DNA of 64,000 nucleotides from Sulfuritalea hydrogenivorans sk43H (GCF_000828635.1 NZ_AP012547.1:2790001-2854000), one strand, 5' to 3'; counted from the stretch's first letter, positions 21,430 to 32,338 are shown. A program made the numbers and translations. Notes: generated by a model from the letters alone, not told the origin.

Positions 21430-21756
21430 ATGGCTTTCGCCGACAACCTCAAGCAGCTTCCCCGCATCTCGCATCTGGCGGCAATTCAGTTGCTCGACGG
21501 CGATGGCACAGTGGCTGCCACGATAGAGAACAAGCCGGGACAGACCGGCTCGCTGGCGGTGTACAACCATCTCGGTCAGATCTACGGTGCCATCACCGCA
21601 GAGGCCGCTCGCAAAGGGCTGGAGCTGTATGCCGAACACACCGAGGACGCCAGGCAGAATCCCGGCAAGCATCCCAACATCGACCGCCTGTTGGCACTGA
21701 CGGATGGCAAGGACCTTCTGCGCGTGAAGCACGTCTTCGCCACGGCCATTGAATGA
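21430..21756 (+). CDS. DUF2322 family protein
   Basis: Protein of 108 aa with no signal or membrane segment. It matches what I recall of DUF2322: FADNLKQLPRISHLAAIQLLDGDGT, IENKPGQTGSLAVYNHLG, LYAEHTEDARQNPGKHPNIDRLLAL. The family occurs in beta- and gammaproteobacteria and has no known function. It starts immediately after purB, so co-transcription is likely. Confidence 0.8.
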   Translation: MAFADNLKQLPRISHLAAIQLLDGDGTVAATIENKPGQTGSLAVYNHLGQIYGAITAEAARKGLELYAEHTEDARQNPGKHPNIDRLLALTDGKDLLRVKHVFATAIE

Positions 21757-21880
21757 TTCCCCGGCGGGAATCCTGGTACCCGCCCTGCCTTGCCGATGTA
21801 TGGAATAATTCCCCGGCGTCATGCGTATACCGTTTGCAGGTAGATGCTGAAAATTCCCCTCGACAGAACAAGGAGCTCTC

Positions 21881-22345
21881 ATGAAATTCAAGAACATCGT
21901 TGCTGCAACCCTGATGCTGGGCCTATCCACCGCGGCGCTGGCCCAATCCATTGGCAAGCCCGAAGACCAGATTCGCTGGCGCCAGTCGGCCTATCACACC
22001 ATGGCCTGGAACATGGGCCGCATCAAGGCCAACATCGAGGGCACCTACAACAAGGATCAGGTCGTTCAGGCCGCCAACATGATCCAGGCCATCGCCAACT
22101 CGGGCATGGGCGTCCTGTTCCAGCCGGGTACCGACAAGGGCAAGGGCTGGAAGGAAACCCGCGTCAAGGCTGAACTGTTTTCCGACAAGGAAGGCGTCGG
22201 CAAGGTGGCCAAACCTTACATGGAAGCCGCCAACGAAATGGCCAGGGTTGCCGCCAGCGGAGACCTTGCCGCAATCAAGACCCAGTTCGGCAAGCTTGGC
22301 GAGACCTGCAAGGGTTGCCACGACAAGTTCCGCAAGGAAGACTGA
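21881..22345 (+). CDS. Cytochrome c'
   Basis: Protein of 154 aa with a signal peptide (KFKNIVAATLMLGLSTAALAQ, residues 2-22) and a C-terminal haem site CKGCH at about 144-148, the placement typical of class II cytochromes c. The helical body IRWRQSAYHTMAWNMGRIKANIEG fits cytochrome c', a periplasmic four-helix bundle that binds NO and CO and protects against nitrosative stress. AAGGAG lies upstream of the ATG. A strong terminator follows. It faces a convergent cytochrome b561. Confidence 0.9.
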   Translation: MKFKNIVAATLMLGLSTAALAQSIGKPEDQIRWRQSAYHTMAWNMGRIKANIEGTYNKDQVVQAANMIQAIANSGMGVLFQPGTDKGKGWKETRVKAELFSDKEGVGKVAKPYMEAANEMARVAASGDLAAIKTQFGKLGETCKGCHDKFRKED

Positions 22346-22368
22346 AGCCCCTTCGGGGCGCACGGCGA

Positions 22369-22400
22369 CAAGGCCGCTCGTCGAGCGGCCTTGTTGTTTT
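22369..22400 (+). terminator. Terminator of cytochrome c' gene
   Basis: A perfect 10-bp stem (CAAGGCCGCT and complement, 5-base loop) is followed by TTGTTTT. Lying between convergent genes, it may also block antisense read-through. Confidence 0.85.
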
Positions 22401-22417
22401 GAAGAAGCGAAGCGGTT

Positions 22418-23107
22418 CTAGAATGCCGGCGCGCTGCCTGCCGCGGCGGGCGGCGCGGTGGGCTCTTCAGGCAACCAGGCACCGCTGGCGCCATACGCCG
22501 CAGCCAGGGCAATCACCAGAGCGACGCAGAAGGCGATCGCACCCCCGCCTTTCGCCGTCTCGCCAGCGCCGACTCTCCAACCGGTAACCATCGGCCGGAC
22601 CAGGCTTTCCTTCTTCACCCGAACGTAATAGAAGATGGCGCCCAGATGCGCCAGCACCAGCAGGATGATTGCTGGCTCGATCAGACGGTGGAGGCCGACC
22701 AGCCGATCCGAGAATTCCTTGCCGACCAGCGCATAGAGAGGGCCCTCGAACGCGATGTCGTCGTTGGCGAACAAGCCCGTCGCCACCAGCAGCATCAACG
22801 TTGCCAGCATCGCCAGCACCGAAAGCGCGCCCAGCGGGTTGTGTCCCGCGCCCTGCCACTGCCCGCGCAGGTAGGCCCTGATCGCGCTCGGCCCCCGCAC
22901 GAACTGGGAAAAACGTGCATAGGTCGAGCCGGAAAAACCCCATACCAGCCGGAATACCAGCAAACCGACCACCGTCACGCCGATGCGTCCATGCCAGACC
23001 ATGGCGTTGCCGCCGATCTTCGCGGTGACGAACGAGCCGACGACACAGAATGCCAAAGTCCAGTGAAATATCCGGGTCGGCAGGTCCCAGACGCGGAAGC
23101 GTTGCAT
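22418..23107 (-). CDS. Cytochrome b561 family protein
   Basis: Protein of 229 aa with four core membrane helices plus one near the C-terminus. Haem-ligand histidines are visible in RIFHWTLAFCVVGSF (about residue 15), VWHGRIGVTVVGLLVFRLVWGF and GLHRLIEPAIILLVLAHLGAIFYYV. The sequence opens RVWDLPTRIFHW, typical of b-type electron carriers paired with soluble cytochromes c. Its start overlaps the secF stop by one base (TGATG). The linker WRVGAGETAKGGG is encoded by a dispersed repeat copy. A redox partnership with the neighbouring cytochrome c' is a guess. Confidence 0.85.
   Translation of the reverse strand: MQRFRVWDLPTRIFHWTLAFCVVGSFVTAKIGGNAMVWHGRIGVTVVGLLVFRLVWGFSGSTYARFSQFVRGPSAIRAYLRGQWQGAGHNPLGALSVLAMLATLMLLVATGLFANDDIAFEGPLYALVGKEFSDRLVGLHRLIEPAIILLVLAHLGAIFYYVRVKKESLVRPMVTGWRVGAGETAKGGGAIAFCVALVIALAAAYGASGAWLPEEPTAPPAAAGSAPAF
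22553..22574 (-). repeat. Dispersed 22-bp repeat, copy in cytochrome b561
   Basis: Perfect match to the dispersed consensus on the minus strand. It encodes VGAGETA in the cytosolic linker before the last helix. Confidence 0.8.
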
Positions 23108-24066
23108 CAGACCACGGCTTCCTGCTTTTCGACCTTGACCTGGATGAACTGCTCGCGGGAAACGCCCATCCACATCACCAGCGGGCTGGCCACAAGAACG
23201 GAGGAGTAGATGCCGAACAGGATGCCGATGGTCAGCGCCAGCGCAAAGTAATGCAGGGCCGGGCCGCCGAAGATCAGCATGGAGGTGACCATCATCTGCG
23301 TGCAGCCGTGGGTGATGATGGTGCGCGAGATGGTGCTGGTGATGGCGTGATCGAGCACCTCCGGTGTCGTCATGCCGCGCTTCTTCTTGAAGGTTTCGCG
23401 CACCCGGTCGAACACCACCACCGACTCGTTTACCGAATAGCCGAGCACCGCCAATACGGCCGCCAGCACCGGCAGGGAGAACTCCCACTGGAACAGCGCG
23501 AAGAAGCCGAGAATGATCACCACGTCGTGCAGGTTGGCGATGATGGCCGAGACGGCAAAGCGCCATTCGAATCGCATCGCCAGATACAGCACGATGCCGC
23601 AGACGACGAGCAGCAGTGCCAGCGCACCGTCGGATGCGAGTTCCTTGCCGACTTGCGGGCCGACGAATTCGACGCGCTTGAGCGTCGGCGCGGCATCGGC
23701 CTGATTGCCCGCCGTACCGCCAGCGCCGACTTTCATCAGCGAGGCCATGACGCGCTCGCCCACCTTGGAGGTCTCCGCGTCCTTCGACAGCGGCACCCGG
23801 ATCAGCACATCGCGCGACGAACCGAAGTTCTGTATCTGCGTATCGGTGAACCCGTCCGCTTCCATCTGTTTGCGCAGTTTGTCGAGATCGGGCGCCTGCG
23901 CGTAATTCACTTCGAGCAAGGTGCCGCCGGTGAACTCGATCGAGAAGTGCAGTCCCTTGTTGACCAGGAAGAACACCGCCAGCAGGAAGGTGACCAACGA
24001 GATGACGTTGAACACCAGCGCATGGCGCATGAAGGGGATATCTTTTCTGATGCGGAAGAATTCCAT
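23107..24066 (-). CDS. secF: Protein translocase subunit SecF
   Basis: Protein of 319 aa, RND-type partner of SecD that uses proton motive force to assist late steps of Sec export. It begins MEFFRIRKDIPFMRHALVFNVISLVTFLLAVFF and has one periplasmic domain (about 40-150) then five C-terminal helices, with LAVLGYSVNESVVVFDRVRET and RTIITHGCTQMMVTSMLIFGG. The periplasmic linker SLMKVGAGGTAGNQADAA carries a dispersed repeat copy. It follows secD by 10 bases. Confidence 0.95.
   Translation of the reverse strand: MEFFRIRKDIPFMRHALVFNVISLVTFLLAVFFLVNKGLHFSIEFTGGTLLEVNYAQAPDLDKLRKQMEADGFTDTQIQNFGSSRDVLIRVPLSKDAETSKVGERVMASLMKVGAGGTAGNQADAAPTLKRVEFVGPQVGKELASDGALALLLVVCGIVLYLAMRFEWRFAVSAIIANLHDVVIILGFFALFQWEFSLPVLAAVLAVLGYSVNESVVVFDRVRETFKKKRGMTTPEVLDHAITSTISRTIITHGCTQMMVTSMLIFGGPALHYFALALTIGILFGIYSSVLVASPLVMWMGVSREQFIQVKVEKQEAVV
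23710..23731 (-). repeat. Dispersed 22-bp repeat, copy in secF
   Basis: Consensus match on the minus strand, encoding VGAGGTA in the SecF periplasmic linker. Confidence 0.8.
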
Positions 24067-24076
24067 GGCGATGTCC

Positions 24077-25954
24077 TTACTTGGTGCCGAGGCCGGGCTT
24101 CCAGACCTGGCCGATGCTCAAGGCTTCCAGCTTGCGACGGCGACCGTAGATCAGGTTCACCATGGCCCGCGAAACGACCACGGAACTGAAAATCGAAGTG
24201 AGGATGCCGAGGCAATGCACGACGGCAAAGCCGCGCACCGGCCCCGAGCCGAAGATCAGCAAGGCCACGCCGGCGATCAGCGTCGTCACGTTGGAATCGA
24301 GAATCGTCGCCCAGGCCCGCTCGTAGCCCGCCATGATGGCGGCCTGCGGCGTGCTGCCGTTGCGCAGTTCCTCGCGCACGCGCTCGTTGATCAGCACGTT
24401 GGCGTCGATGGCCATGCCCAGCGTCAGGGCGATGGCGGCGATGCCGGGCAGGGTCAGCGTCGCCTGCAAGAGGGACAGCAGCGCGACCAGGAACAGCAGG
24501 TTGGCCGAGAGCGCCACCACCGACACCATGCCGAACAGCAGGTAGTAGGCGATCATGAAGGCCGAGATCGCGGAGAAGCCCCACAGGGTCGAGTTGAAGC
24601 CCTTGGCGATGTTGTCGGCACCGAGGCTGGGGCCGATGGTGCGTTCCTCGATGATTTCCATCGGCGCCGCCAGGCTGCCGGCGCGCAGCAGCAGCGCCAC
24701 ATCGTTGGCTTCCATGGTGCTCATGCGACCGGAAATCTGCACGCGGCCGCCGCCGATCTCGGTGCGGATGACCGGCGCGGTGACGACCTCGCCCTTGCCC
24801 TTTTCGATCAGCAGGATGGCCATGCGCTTGCCCACGCTCTCGCGCGTCACGTCCTTGAAGATTCGCGCGCCGGCCGAGTCGAGGGACAGGTGCACCGCGG
24901 CCTCGTGGGTCTGGTTGTCGAAGCCGGGCTGGGCATCGGTCAGCCGCTCACCCGTCAGCACCACCTGCTTCTTGACCAGCAGGCCGCGCCCGCCGCGCTC
25001 GACGTAGTATTCGGTGCCTGCCGGCGGCTGGCCGCGCGCCGCCAGTTCCATGACGCTCGGGTTGGCACTGGCTTCGTCATCGACCATGCGCACTTCCAGC
25101 GTCGCCGTGCGGCCGAGAATGTCCTTGGCCTTGGCGGTGTCCTGCACGCCCGGCAATTGCACCACGATGCGATCCGCGCCCTGCTGCTGGATCACCGGCT
25201 CGGCGACGCCGAGTTCGTTGATGCGGTTGTGCAGGGTGGTGATGTTCTGCTTGACCGCGAATTCCTGGATGCGCTTCTGCGCTTCCGGCTTGAGCGTCGC
25301 CACCAGCTTGAGATCCGCCCCATCCTGGCCGTCGGCCAGTTGCAGATCGGGCTGGTTATCCGTCAGCGCAGCACGCGCCTTTTCGCGTGTTTCCGCCTCG
25401 CGGAAACGGATCGCCACGCTCTGCCCTTCGCGGCTGATGCCGCCATGGCGAATGTTCTTGTCGCGCATCAGGCTGCGCAAATCGGCACCGATCGAGTCGA
25501 GACGCTTGGTCAGCGCGCCCTTCATGTCCACCTGCAACAGAAAATGCACGCCGCCGCGCAGGTCGAGGCCGAGGTACATCGGCAGGGCATGAATGCCGGT
25601 CAGCCAGTTGGGAGAATTCGACACCAGATTCAGCGCCACGCTGTAGGTCGCATCCGCCGCCACCGGATTGAGCGCTTTCTCGATGACGTCCCTGGCCTTG
25701 AGTTGCGTATCCGTATCGGCCAGCCGCACGCGAACACTGTTAAGGTCGAGGACGACCCCCTGCGGTGCGACCGACGCTGCCTTGAGCGCTTCCTGCACCT
25801 GGGCCATGAGTTTGGCATCGACCTTGTGCGTCGACTTGACGCTGGCCACCTGCACGGCCGGCGCCTCGCCGAAAAAGTTGGGCAGGGTGTAGAGCAGTCC
25901 GAGCACCAGGGCGATCAGCACCGTGGCGTTCTTCCAGAGCGGGTAGCGATTCAT
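24077..25954 (-). CDS. secD: Protein translocase subunit SecD
   Basis: Protein of 625 aa. N-terminal helix (NRYPLWKNATVLIALVLGLLYTLPNFFGEAPAVQV), a large periplasmic P1 domain opening GLDLRGGVHFLLQVDM, then a six-helix RND domain with SLGADNIAKGFNSTLWGF and the conserved TLPGIAAIALTLGMAIDANVLINERVREEL. It forms SecDF-YajC with its neighbours and promotes periplasmic release of exported proteins. Length is normal. Confidence 0.96.
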   Translation of the reverse strand: MNRYPLWKNATVLIALVLGLLYTLPNFFGEAPAVQVASVKSTHKVDAKLMAQVQEALKAASVAPQGVVLDLNSVRVRLADTDTQLKARDVIEKALNPVAADATYSVALNLVSNSPNWLTGIHALPMYLGLDLRGGVHFLLQVDMKGALTKRLDSIGADLRSLMRDKNIRHGGISREGQSVAIRFREAETREKARAALTDNQPDLQLADGQDGADLKLVATLKPEAQKRIQEFAVKQNITTLHNRINELGVAEPVIQQQGADRIVVQLPGVQDTAKAKDILGRTATLEVRMVDDEASANPSVMELAARGQPPAGTEYYVERGGRGLLVKKQVVLTGERLTDAQPGFDNQTHEAAVHLSLDSAGARIFKDVTRESVGKRMAILLIEKGKGEVVTAPVIRTEIGGGRVQISGRMSTMEANDVALLLRAGSLAAPMEIIEERTIGPSLGADNIAKGFNSTLWGFSAISAFMIAYYLLFGMVSVVALSANLLFLVALLSLLQATLTLPGIAAIALTLGMAIDANVLINERVREELRNGSTPQAAIMAGYERAWATILDSNVTTLIAGVALLIFGSGPVRGFAVVHCLGILTSIFSSVVVSRAMVNLIYGRRRKLEALSIGQVWKPGLGTK

Positions 25955-25998
25955 GGCGTGGTGGCCGGCCTGCGTTTTCGCAGCCGGCCCTCAGAAAA

Positions 25999-26340
25999 TT
26001 ACAGGTTTTTCAGCGTGCCCTTGGGCAGCAATGCGCCCACGGCGTTCTTCTGCACGGTGATCACCACCGGGCCATCCTTGCCTTCGGCCACTTCCAGGCT
26101 CAGGTAGTTCTCGCCCACCTTGGCAATGCGGCCGGCGATTCCGCCCTGGGTGATCACTTCATCGCCCTTGGCCAGTTCGCTGACCATTTTCTGTTGTTCC
26201 TTGGCCTTCTTCATTTGCGGCCGGATCATGACGAACCAGAGCACGATGAACATCAGCAGGATGGGCAGCATGCCCATCAGGCCACCGGTCGGATCGGCGG
26301 CGGCGCCGGCCGCTTGCGCGTAAGCATTTGAAATCAGCAC
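25999..26340 (-). CDS. yajC: Preprotein translocase subunit YajC
   Basis: Protein of 113 aa with a short N-terminus, one membrane helix (MGMLPILLMFIVLWFVMIRPQMKKAKEQQKM) and a cytosolic beta domain (GDEVITQGGIAGRIAKVGENYLSLEV). It associates with SecDF. The tgt-yajC-secD-secF order is the usual one. Start ATG has an upstream GGAGACTG Shine-Dalgarno. Confidence 0.95.
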   Translation of the reverse strand: MLISNAYAQAAGAAADPTGGLMGMLPILLMFIVLWFVMIRPQMKKAKEQQKMVSELAKGDEVITQGGIAGRIAKVGENYLSLEVAEGKDGPVVITVQKNAVGALLPKGTLKNL

Positions 26341-26376
26341 TGTCAGTCTCCAAGAGTATCGGAAATAAGGGGCGGA

Positions 26377-28511
<2,135 letters not shown>

Positions 28512-28637
28512 CGGGATGGCAGGAAGGATTTTGCGAATTGTTTGCTGCGAGTGGCGCGGCAAACGACAGCCGACTCGGCGAGCGGCGCGAATAGTAGCAG
28601 AGCCCTATCCCCGATCCGCCGCCCGGAACATTGCGAC

Positions 28638-29339
28638 TCAGTTCGTCGCGGCGGCATCCCCATGCCGTCTGAACACCGCCAGATCGACCAGGATCAACTG
28701 GCCATCCGCCTCCTGGATCAGTCCCTGGGCCGTAAGATCGCGCATGACGCGACTGACCATCTCGCGCGAAGCGCCGATCATCTTGGCGATGTCCTGCTTG
28801 CTCATCTTGTGCATCACGACCAGGCGTCCATCCACGGTCTCCGCCGCTTCAAGCAACAGACGCGCAACGCGCCCATAGACGTCGAGCAGGGCCAGGCTCT
28901 CGATATTGCGGTCGGCCAGACGCAGGCGCTTGGTCAGATTGCGCATGATGAACAGCGACACGTCGGGATTTTCCACCAGGCACTGCTTGAAATCGGCCTT
29001 GCCGATCACCACGACTTCGCTGGCTTCGACCGCCAATACGGTCGCCGAACGTGGATGATCGTCGAGCACGCCCATTTCGCCGAACAGTTCCCCCGGCCCG
29101 AGCATGGAGAGGATGACCTCGCGCCCTTCGTCGTCGCTGATCTGCACCTTCAGGGCGCCCGACAGAACGAAGTAGATGTTGTCGGTACGATCGCCGGCGT
29201 GCAGCACCGCCGTATGCCGCGGAATGCTCCGCAGCGTGGCGACCCGGGTCAGGGGCTTGAGGCAGGCGTCATCGAGCATCTCGAAAATCGGCAGCGCCCG
29301 CAGGATCGTCAATGAAACTCCAGCATTCGGCGAAATCAC
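28638..29339 (-). CDS. Crp/Fnr family transcriptional regulator
   Basis: Protein of 233 aa with an N-terminal cyclic-nucleotide-binding fold (about 15-130: GDRTDNIYFVLSGALKVQISDDEGREVILSMLGPGELFGEMGVLDDHPRSATVLA) and a C-terminal winged helix (MSKQDIAKMIGASREMVSRVMRDLTAQGLI). The PGELFGE/RSATV phosphate-binding cassette resembles cAMP-binding Crp rather than Fe-S Fnr, and no N-terminal cysteine cluster is present. The GTG at 29339 was chosen because GGAGGG lies 6 bases upstream; the longer open frame runs through the tRNA-Leu gene. Regulon unknown. Confidence 0.88.
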   Translation of the reverse strand: MISPNAGVSLTILRALPIFEMLDDACLKPLTRVATLRSIPRHTAVLHAGDRTDNIYFVLSGALKVQISDDEGREVILSMLGPGELFGEMGVLDDHPRSATVLAVEASEVVVIGKADFKQCLVENPDVSLFIMRNLTKRLRLADRNIESLALLDVYGRVARLLLEAAETVDGRLVVMHKMSKQDIAKMIGASREMVSRVMRDLTAQGLIQEADGQLILVDLAVFRRHGDAAATN

Positions 29340-29458
29340 AAAATACCCTCCGTGAGGACAGACATTGCGCACTGGGAGCCAAGTGTAATCCGGAATGCGG
29401 CGATTTCCCTGCCGCAGGCCGCGCCTGCTGCCTGTCCCATGCGGGTTGAGGGTGTTCT

Positions 29459-29543
29459 TGGTGCCGGGGGGGGAAGTCGAATCCCCATGCCTTGCGGCGG
29501 CGGTGTTTGAGACCGCTACGTCTACCGATTCCGTCACCCCGGC
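29459..29543 (-). tRNA. tRNA-Leu (anticodon CAA)
   Basis: Cloverleaf read on the minus strand: acceptor GCCGGGG pairing with CCCCGGC, D-arm TGACGGAATCGGTAGACG, anticodon arm GCGGT-CTCAAAC-ACCGC giving CAA (decodes UUG), a long class II variable arm, T-arm GGATTCGACTTCC, discriminator A and an encoded CCA. Total 85 bases. It is upstream of and co-directional with the Crp/Fnr gene. Confidence 0.95.
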
Positions 29544-29586
29544 CAGGGATGTGGCAGCATTGGAGTGCGTGCTGCGCGAGGCGCGC

Positions 29587-29615
29587 ATTATCCGACAAAC
29601 TTGGCCGTCCCACAA
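29587..29615 (-). promoter_or_regulatory. Promoter of tRNA-Leu
   Basis: TTGTGG and GATAAT separated by 17 bases on the minus strand, with a predicted start about 37 bases before the tRNA 5' end. Confidence 0.5.
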
Positions 29616-29781
29616 TCTCCCAGGCCAAGTCGGCTCACCGGCTTGCAACAATCCCGGCAGGGAATTCCCCCGTTTGCTCCGGACTACTTCCCGGGATGGT
29701 CTGCAAGACACTTTCCCAAGGCATGCGCCACTATGACTAAAGTTAGCCGATGGCAACATGCCGCGCCATTACCATTGGGTC

Positions 29782-29787
29782 TATAAT
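29782..29787 (+). promoter_or_regulatory. -10 element for kup
   Basis: A consensus TATAAT lies only 6 bases before the preferred kup ATG, so the predicted transcript would start at or next to the ATG. No clear -35 was found. Confidence 0.4.
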
Positions 29788-29793
29788 CAATTT

Positions 29794-31689
29794 ATGGTGC
29801 ATAGCAACAATACCGTAGGTCCGTCAAAATCCAGCCTCGCCGCGATCTCCGTGGCGGCGATGGGCGTGGTTTATGGCGACATCGGCACCAGCCCGTTGTA
29901 CACAATGAAGGAGGTTTTCAACGGCCCGCATGCCGTAGCGGTGTCGCCGGATAATCTTCTGGGCATTCTGTCGCTGATTTTCTGGGCACTGACCATCACG
30001 GTATCGCTCAAGTATGTAATGTTCATCACCCGCGCCGACAACCGCGGCGAAGGTGGCATCATGGCGCTGACTTCGCTTGCGATGCGCACCCGCGGCGCAG
30101 GCCCGGGCATGCTGTGGCTGATGTCGGTTCTGGGCATATTCGGCGCCGGGTTGTTTTACGGCGATGCCGTGATCACGCCCGCCATGTCGGTGCTCTCCGC
30201 GGTCGAGGGCCTCGAAGTCGCCACACCGATGTTCAAGCCGTACGTGGTGCCGATCACCATCGCGGTGCTCTGTGGCCTGTTCATCTTCCAGCCGCGAGGC
30301 ACCGCAAGTGTGGGCGCCCTGTTTGGTCCCATCATGCTGTTCTGGTTCGGCACGCTGGGCGTGCTCGGCCTGTGGAACATCCTCAAGCACCCCGCTGTCA
30401 TAGCCGCCATCAACCCCTGGTATGCAGTGCACTTTTTCCTGGAGAACCGTTCCCATGCGTATCTTGCGCTGGGTGCCGTGGTGCTGGCGATTACCGGAGG
30501 CGAAGCCCTGTATGCCGACATGGGCCATTTCGGCCGACGATCGATCAAGTGGGCCTGGCTCGGATATGTATTCCCCTGCCTTTACCTGAATTACCTCGGA
30601 CAGGGTGCGTTGATTCTCGACAACCCGGCCGCCGTGAAAAACCCGTTCTTCATGCTGGTGCCGAATGAATTGCTTTATCCCATGGTCGGCCTGGCGACAG
30701 CCGCCACCGTCATCGCTTCGCAGGCAGTGATCTCGGGCGCATTCTCGCTCACCAGCCAGGCCATGCAGCTCGGCTATTGCCCGCGCGTCCAGGTCAAGTT
30801 CACTTCAGAACGCGAGAAAGGGCAGATCTACATCCCCAACATCAACTGGCTGCTGCTGCTGGCCGTGATCGTGCTGGTGCTCGGTTTCAAGTCGTCCTCG
30901 AATCTCGCCTCCGCGTATGGCATAGCGGTTACCCTGACCATGATGATCGATACCCTGCTGGCCTTCGTCGTGGTGCGTGCCCTGTGGAACTGGAACTGGC
31001 TGCAGGCCGGCCTCTTCCTGGCACTGTTCCTCGTCGTCGACTTTGCGTTCTTCTCCGCCAACCTGGTCAAAATCCTGGATGGCGGCTGGTTCCCGCTGGC
31101 CCTCGGCCTTGGCGTATTCACCCTGCTGGCAACCTGGAAGCGAGGCCGCACCCTGCTCTACGAAAGGCTTCAACAGGATTCCATCCCGCTCGACAGCTTC
31201 ATCACCAGCTTGCAGTACGGCGGCCCGCATCGGGTGGAAGGCACCGGGATTTTCATGACCACGCGCCCCGACGGCGTGCCGCGGGCGATGCTGCACAATC
31301 TGCTGCACAACAAGGTGCTGCACCAGCGGGTCATCCTGCTCAACGTCAACATGGAGGACATTCCCCATGTTGACGACGCCGAGAGAATCGGTGTCGAACA
31401 ACTCAGGGAAGGTTTTTATCGGGTCATCGTGAACTACGGCTTCAAGGACGATCCCAATGTTCCGCTGGCACTGGAGCAGTGCAGCAAGCATGGCATGGCG
31501 CCGATCGAGATGATGGAAACCTCCTTCTTCCTCGGTCGCGAAACCATTGTTCCCAACCGGGTGCCCGCCATGCCCTTGTGGCGACAGATCCTCTTCATGT
31601 GGATGTTCCGCAACGCGGGCACGGCCACCGACTTCTTCAAGCTGCCGACCAATCGTGTCGTTGAACTCGGCACGCAAGTCGAGCTCTGA
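29794..31689 (+). CDS. kup: Low-affinity potassium transporter Kup
   Basis: Protein of 631 aa, K+/H+ symporter of the KUP/HAK/KT family. About 12 membrane helices fill residues 10-430, followed by a cytosolic C-terminal domain. Diagnostic sequences are GVVYGDIGTSPLYTMKEVF, FYGDAVITPAMSVLSAVEGLE and TGGEALYADMGHFGRRSIKWAWL. A start 12 codons upstream would place the TATAAT inside the gene, so MVHSNNTVGPSKSS was preferred. No Shine-Dalgarno is evident, and leaderless translation is possible. Confidence 0.93.
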   Translation: MVHSNNTVGPSKSSLAAISVAAMGVVYGDIGTSPLYTMKEVFNGPHAVAVSPDNLLGILSLIFWALTITVSLKYVMFITRADNRGEGGIMALTSLAMRTRGAGPGMLWLMSVLGIFGAGLFYGDAVITPAMSVLSAVEGLEVATPMFKPYVVPITIAVLCGLFIFQPRGTASVGALFGPIMLFWFGTLGVLGLWNILKHPAVIAAINPWYAVHFFLENRSHAYLALGAVVLAITGGEALYADMGHFGRRSIKWAWLGYVFPCLYLNYLGQGALILDNPAAVKNPFFMLVPNELLYPMVGLATAATVIASQAVISGAFSLTSQAMQLGYCPRVQVKFTSEREKGQIYIPNINWLLLLAVIVLVLGFKSSSNLASAYGIAVTLTMMIDTLLAFVVVRALWNWNWLQAGLFLALFLVVDFAFFSANLVKILDGGWFPLALGLGVFTLLATWKRGRTLLYERLQQDSIPLDSFITSLQYGGPHRVEGTGIFMTTRPDGVPRAMLHNLLHNKVLHQRVILLNVNMEDIPHVDDAERIGVEQLREGFYRVIVNYGFKDDPNVPLALEQCSKHGMAPIEMMETSFFLGRETIVPNRVPAMPLWRQILFMWMFRNAGTATDFFKLPTNRVVELGTQVEL

Positions 31690-31705
31690 TCCGATCCCGG
31701 ACTTG

Positions 31706-31722
31706 AATCAGGTCGGCTGATT
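31706..31722. promoter_or_regulatory. Inverted repeat between kup and soxY
   Basis: AATCAG-GTCGG-CTGATT, 6-bp arms with a 5-base centre, 17 bases past the kup stop. It lacks a U-run, so either a weak terminator or an operator is possible. Confidence 0.3.
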
Positions 31723-31782
31723 TATGTATCACCTGAGATGATTTGCCAAGTGACACAAAGCACGGAACAATGCGCTATGCTT

Positions 31783-31801
31783 GCCTGCAATATATTCAGG
31801 C
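31783..31801. promoter_or_regulatory. Inverted repeat upstream of soxY
   Basis: GCCTG-CAATATATT-CAGGC, 5-bp arms around a 9-base AT-rich centre, 40 bases before the soxY ATG. Size and position suit a dimeric repressor such as the ArsR-type SoxR/SqrR proteins that control sox genes elsewhere, but no such regulator is encoded here. Confidence 0.35.
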
Positions 31802-31840
31802 TTAAAGAGTAATCACGCGAAGACGAGAGGAGATTCACCC

Positions 31841-32311
31841 ATGAACACAACCCGCAGAACGGTTCTCAAAGGCGCCACCGCCAGCAGCATACTGGCCGGT
31901 CTGATCGCCGCCGGCGCCCTGCGTCCGACACAAGTGCTGGCCGCCGAGTGGAACAAGGCGGCTTTTGAAGCAAAGGACACCGCAGGAGCGCTCAAGGGCA
32001 TCGGTGCCGGCGCCGCGGCGGACAACAAGAATCTGATCCTCAAGGTTCCGGACATCGCCGAAAACGGAGCCGTGGTCCCGGTAGACGTTGTCAGCAATAT
32101 TCCGAACACCACTTCGATCTCGATTCTGGTCGAGAAGAATCCGCAACCGCTTTCCGGCCACTTTGACTTTGCCAATGGCGCCTTGCCGGAAGTTTCGGCA
32201 CGCCTCAAGATGGGTCAGACATCCCTGGTCAAGGCTGTCGCCAAAGCCGATGGCAAGTTCTATACAACCCAAAAAGAAGTCAAGGTCACTGCCGGCGGTT
32301 GCGGCGGCTGA
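31841..32311 (+). CDS. soxY: Thiosulfate oxidation carrier protein SoxY
   Basis: Protein of 156 aa with a Tat signal (NTTRRTVLKGATASSILAGLIAAGAL) and the swinging-arm C-terminus AGGCGG, whose cysteine (third from the end) carries sulfur intermediates during thiosulfate oxidation in the periplasm. It works as the SoxYZ heterodimer with the next gene. The ATG at 31841, preceded by GAGAGGAG, gives the twin-arginine opening; the longer frame adds 20 unrelated residues. First gene of soxYZAX. Confidence 0.95.
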   Translation: MNTTRRTVLKGATASSILAGLIAAGALRPTQVLAAEWNKAAFEAKDTAGALKGIGAGAAADNKNLILKVPDIAENGAVVPVDVVSNIPNTTSISILVEKNPQPLSGHFDFANGALPEVSARLKMGQTSLVKAVAKADGKFYTTQKEVKVTAGGCGG

Positions 32312-32338
32312 CAATACCAGAGAGAAAAGGAGCACACC

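Noticed and set aside
22418-23566. 382-residue version of cytochrome b561
   Set aside because: The first 150 codons overlap secF in another frame; the ATG at 23107 gives the family N-terminus.
23921-26107. Plus-strand open frame of about 728 codons opposite secD
   Set aside because: It is the mirror of SecD/SecF coding; the His/Gln/Arg-rich translation matches no family.
28638-29759. Extended Crp/Fnr protein of 373 residues
   Set aside because: The extra N-terminus is translated tRNA-Leu and intergenic sequence; the GTG at 29339 has a good ribosome site.
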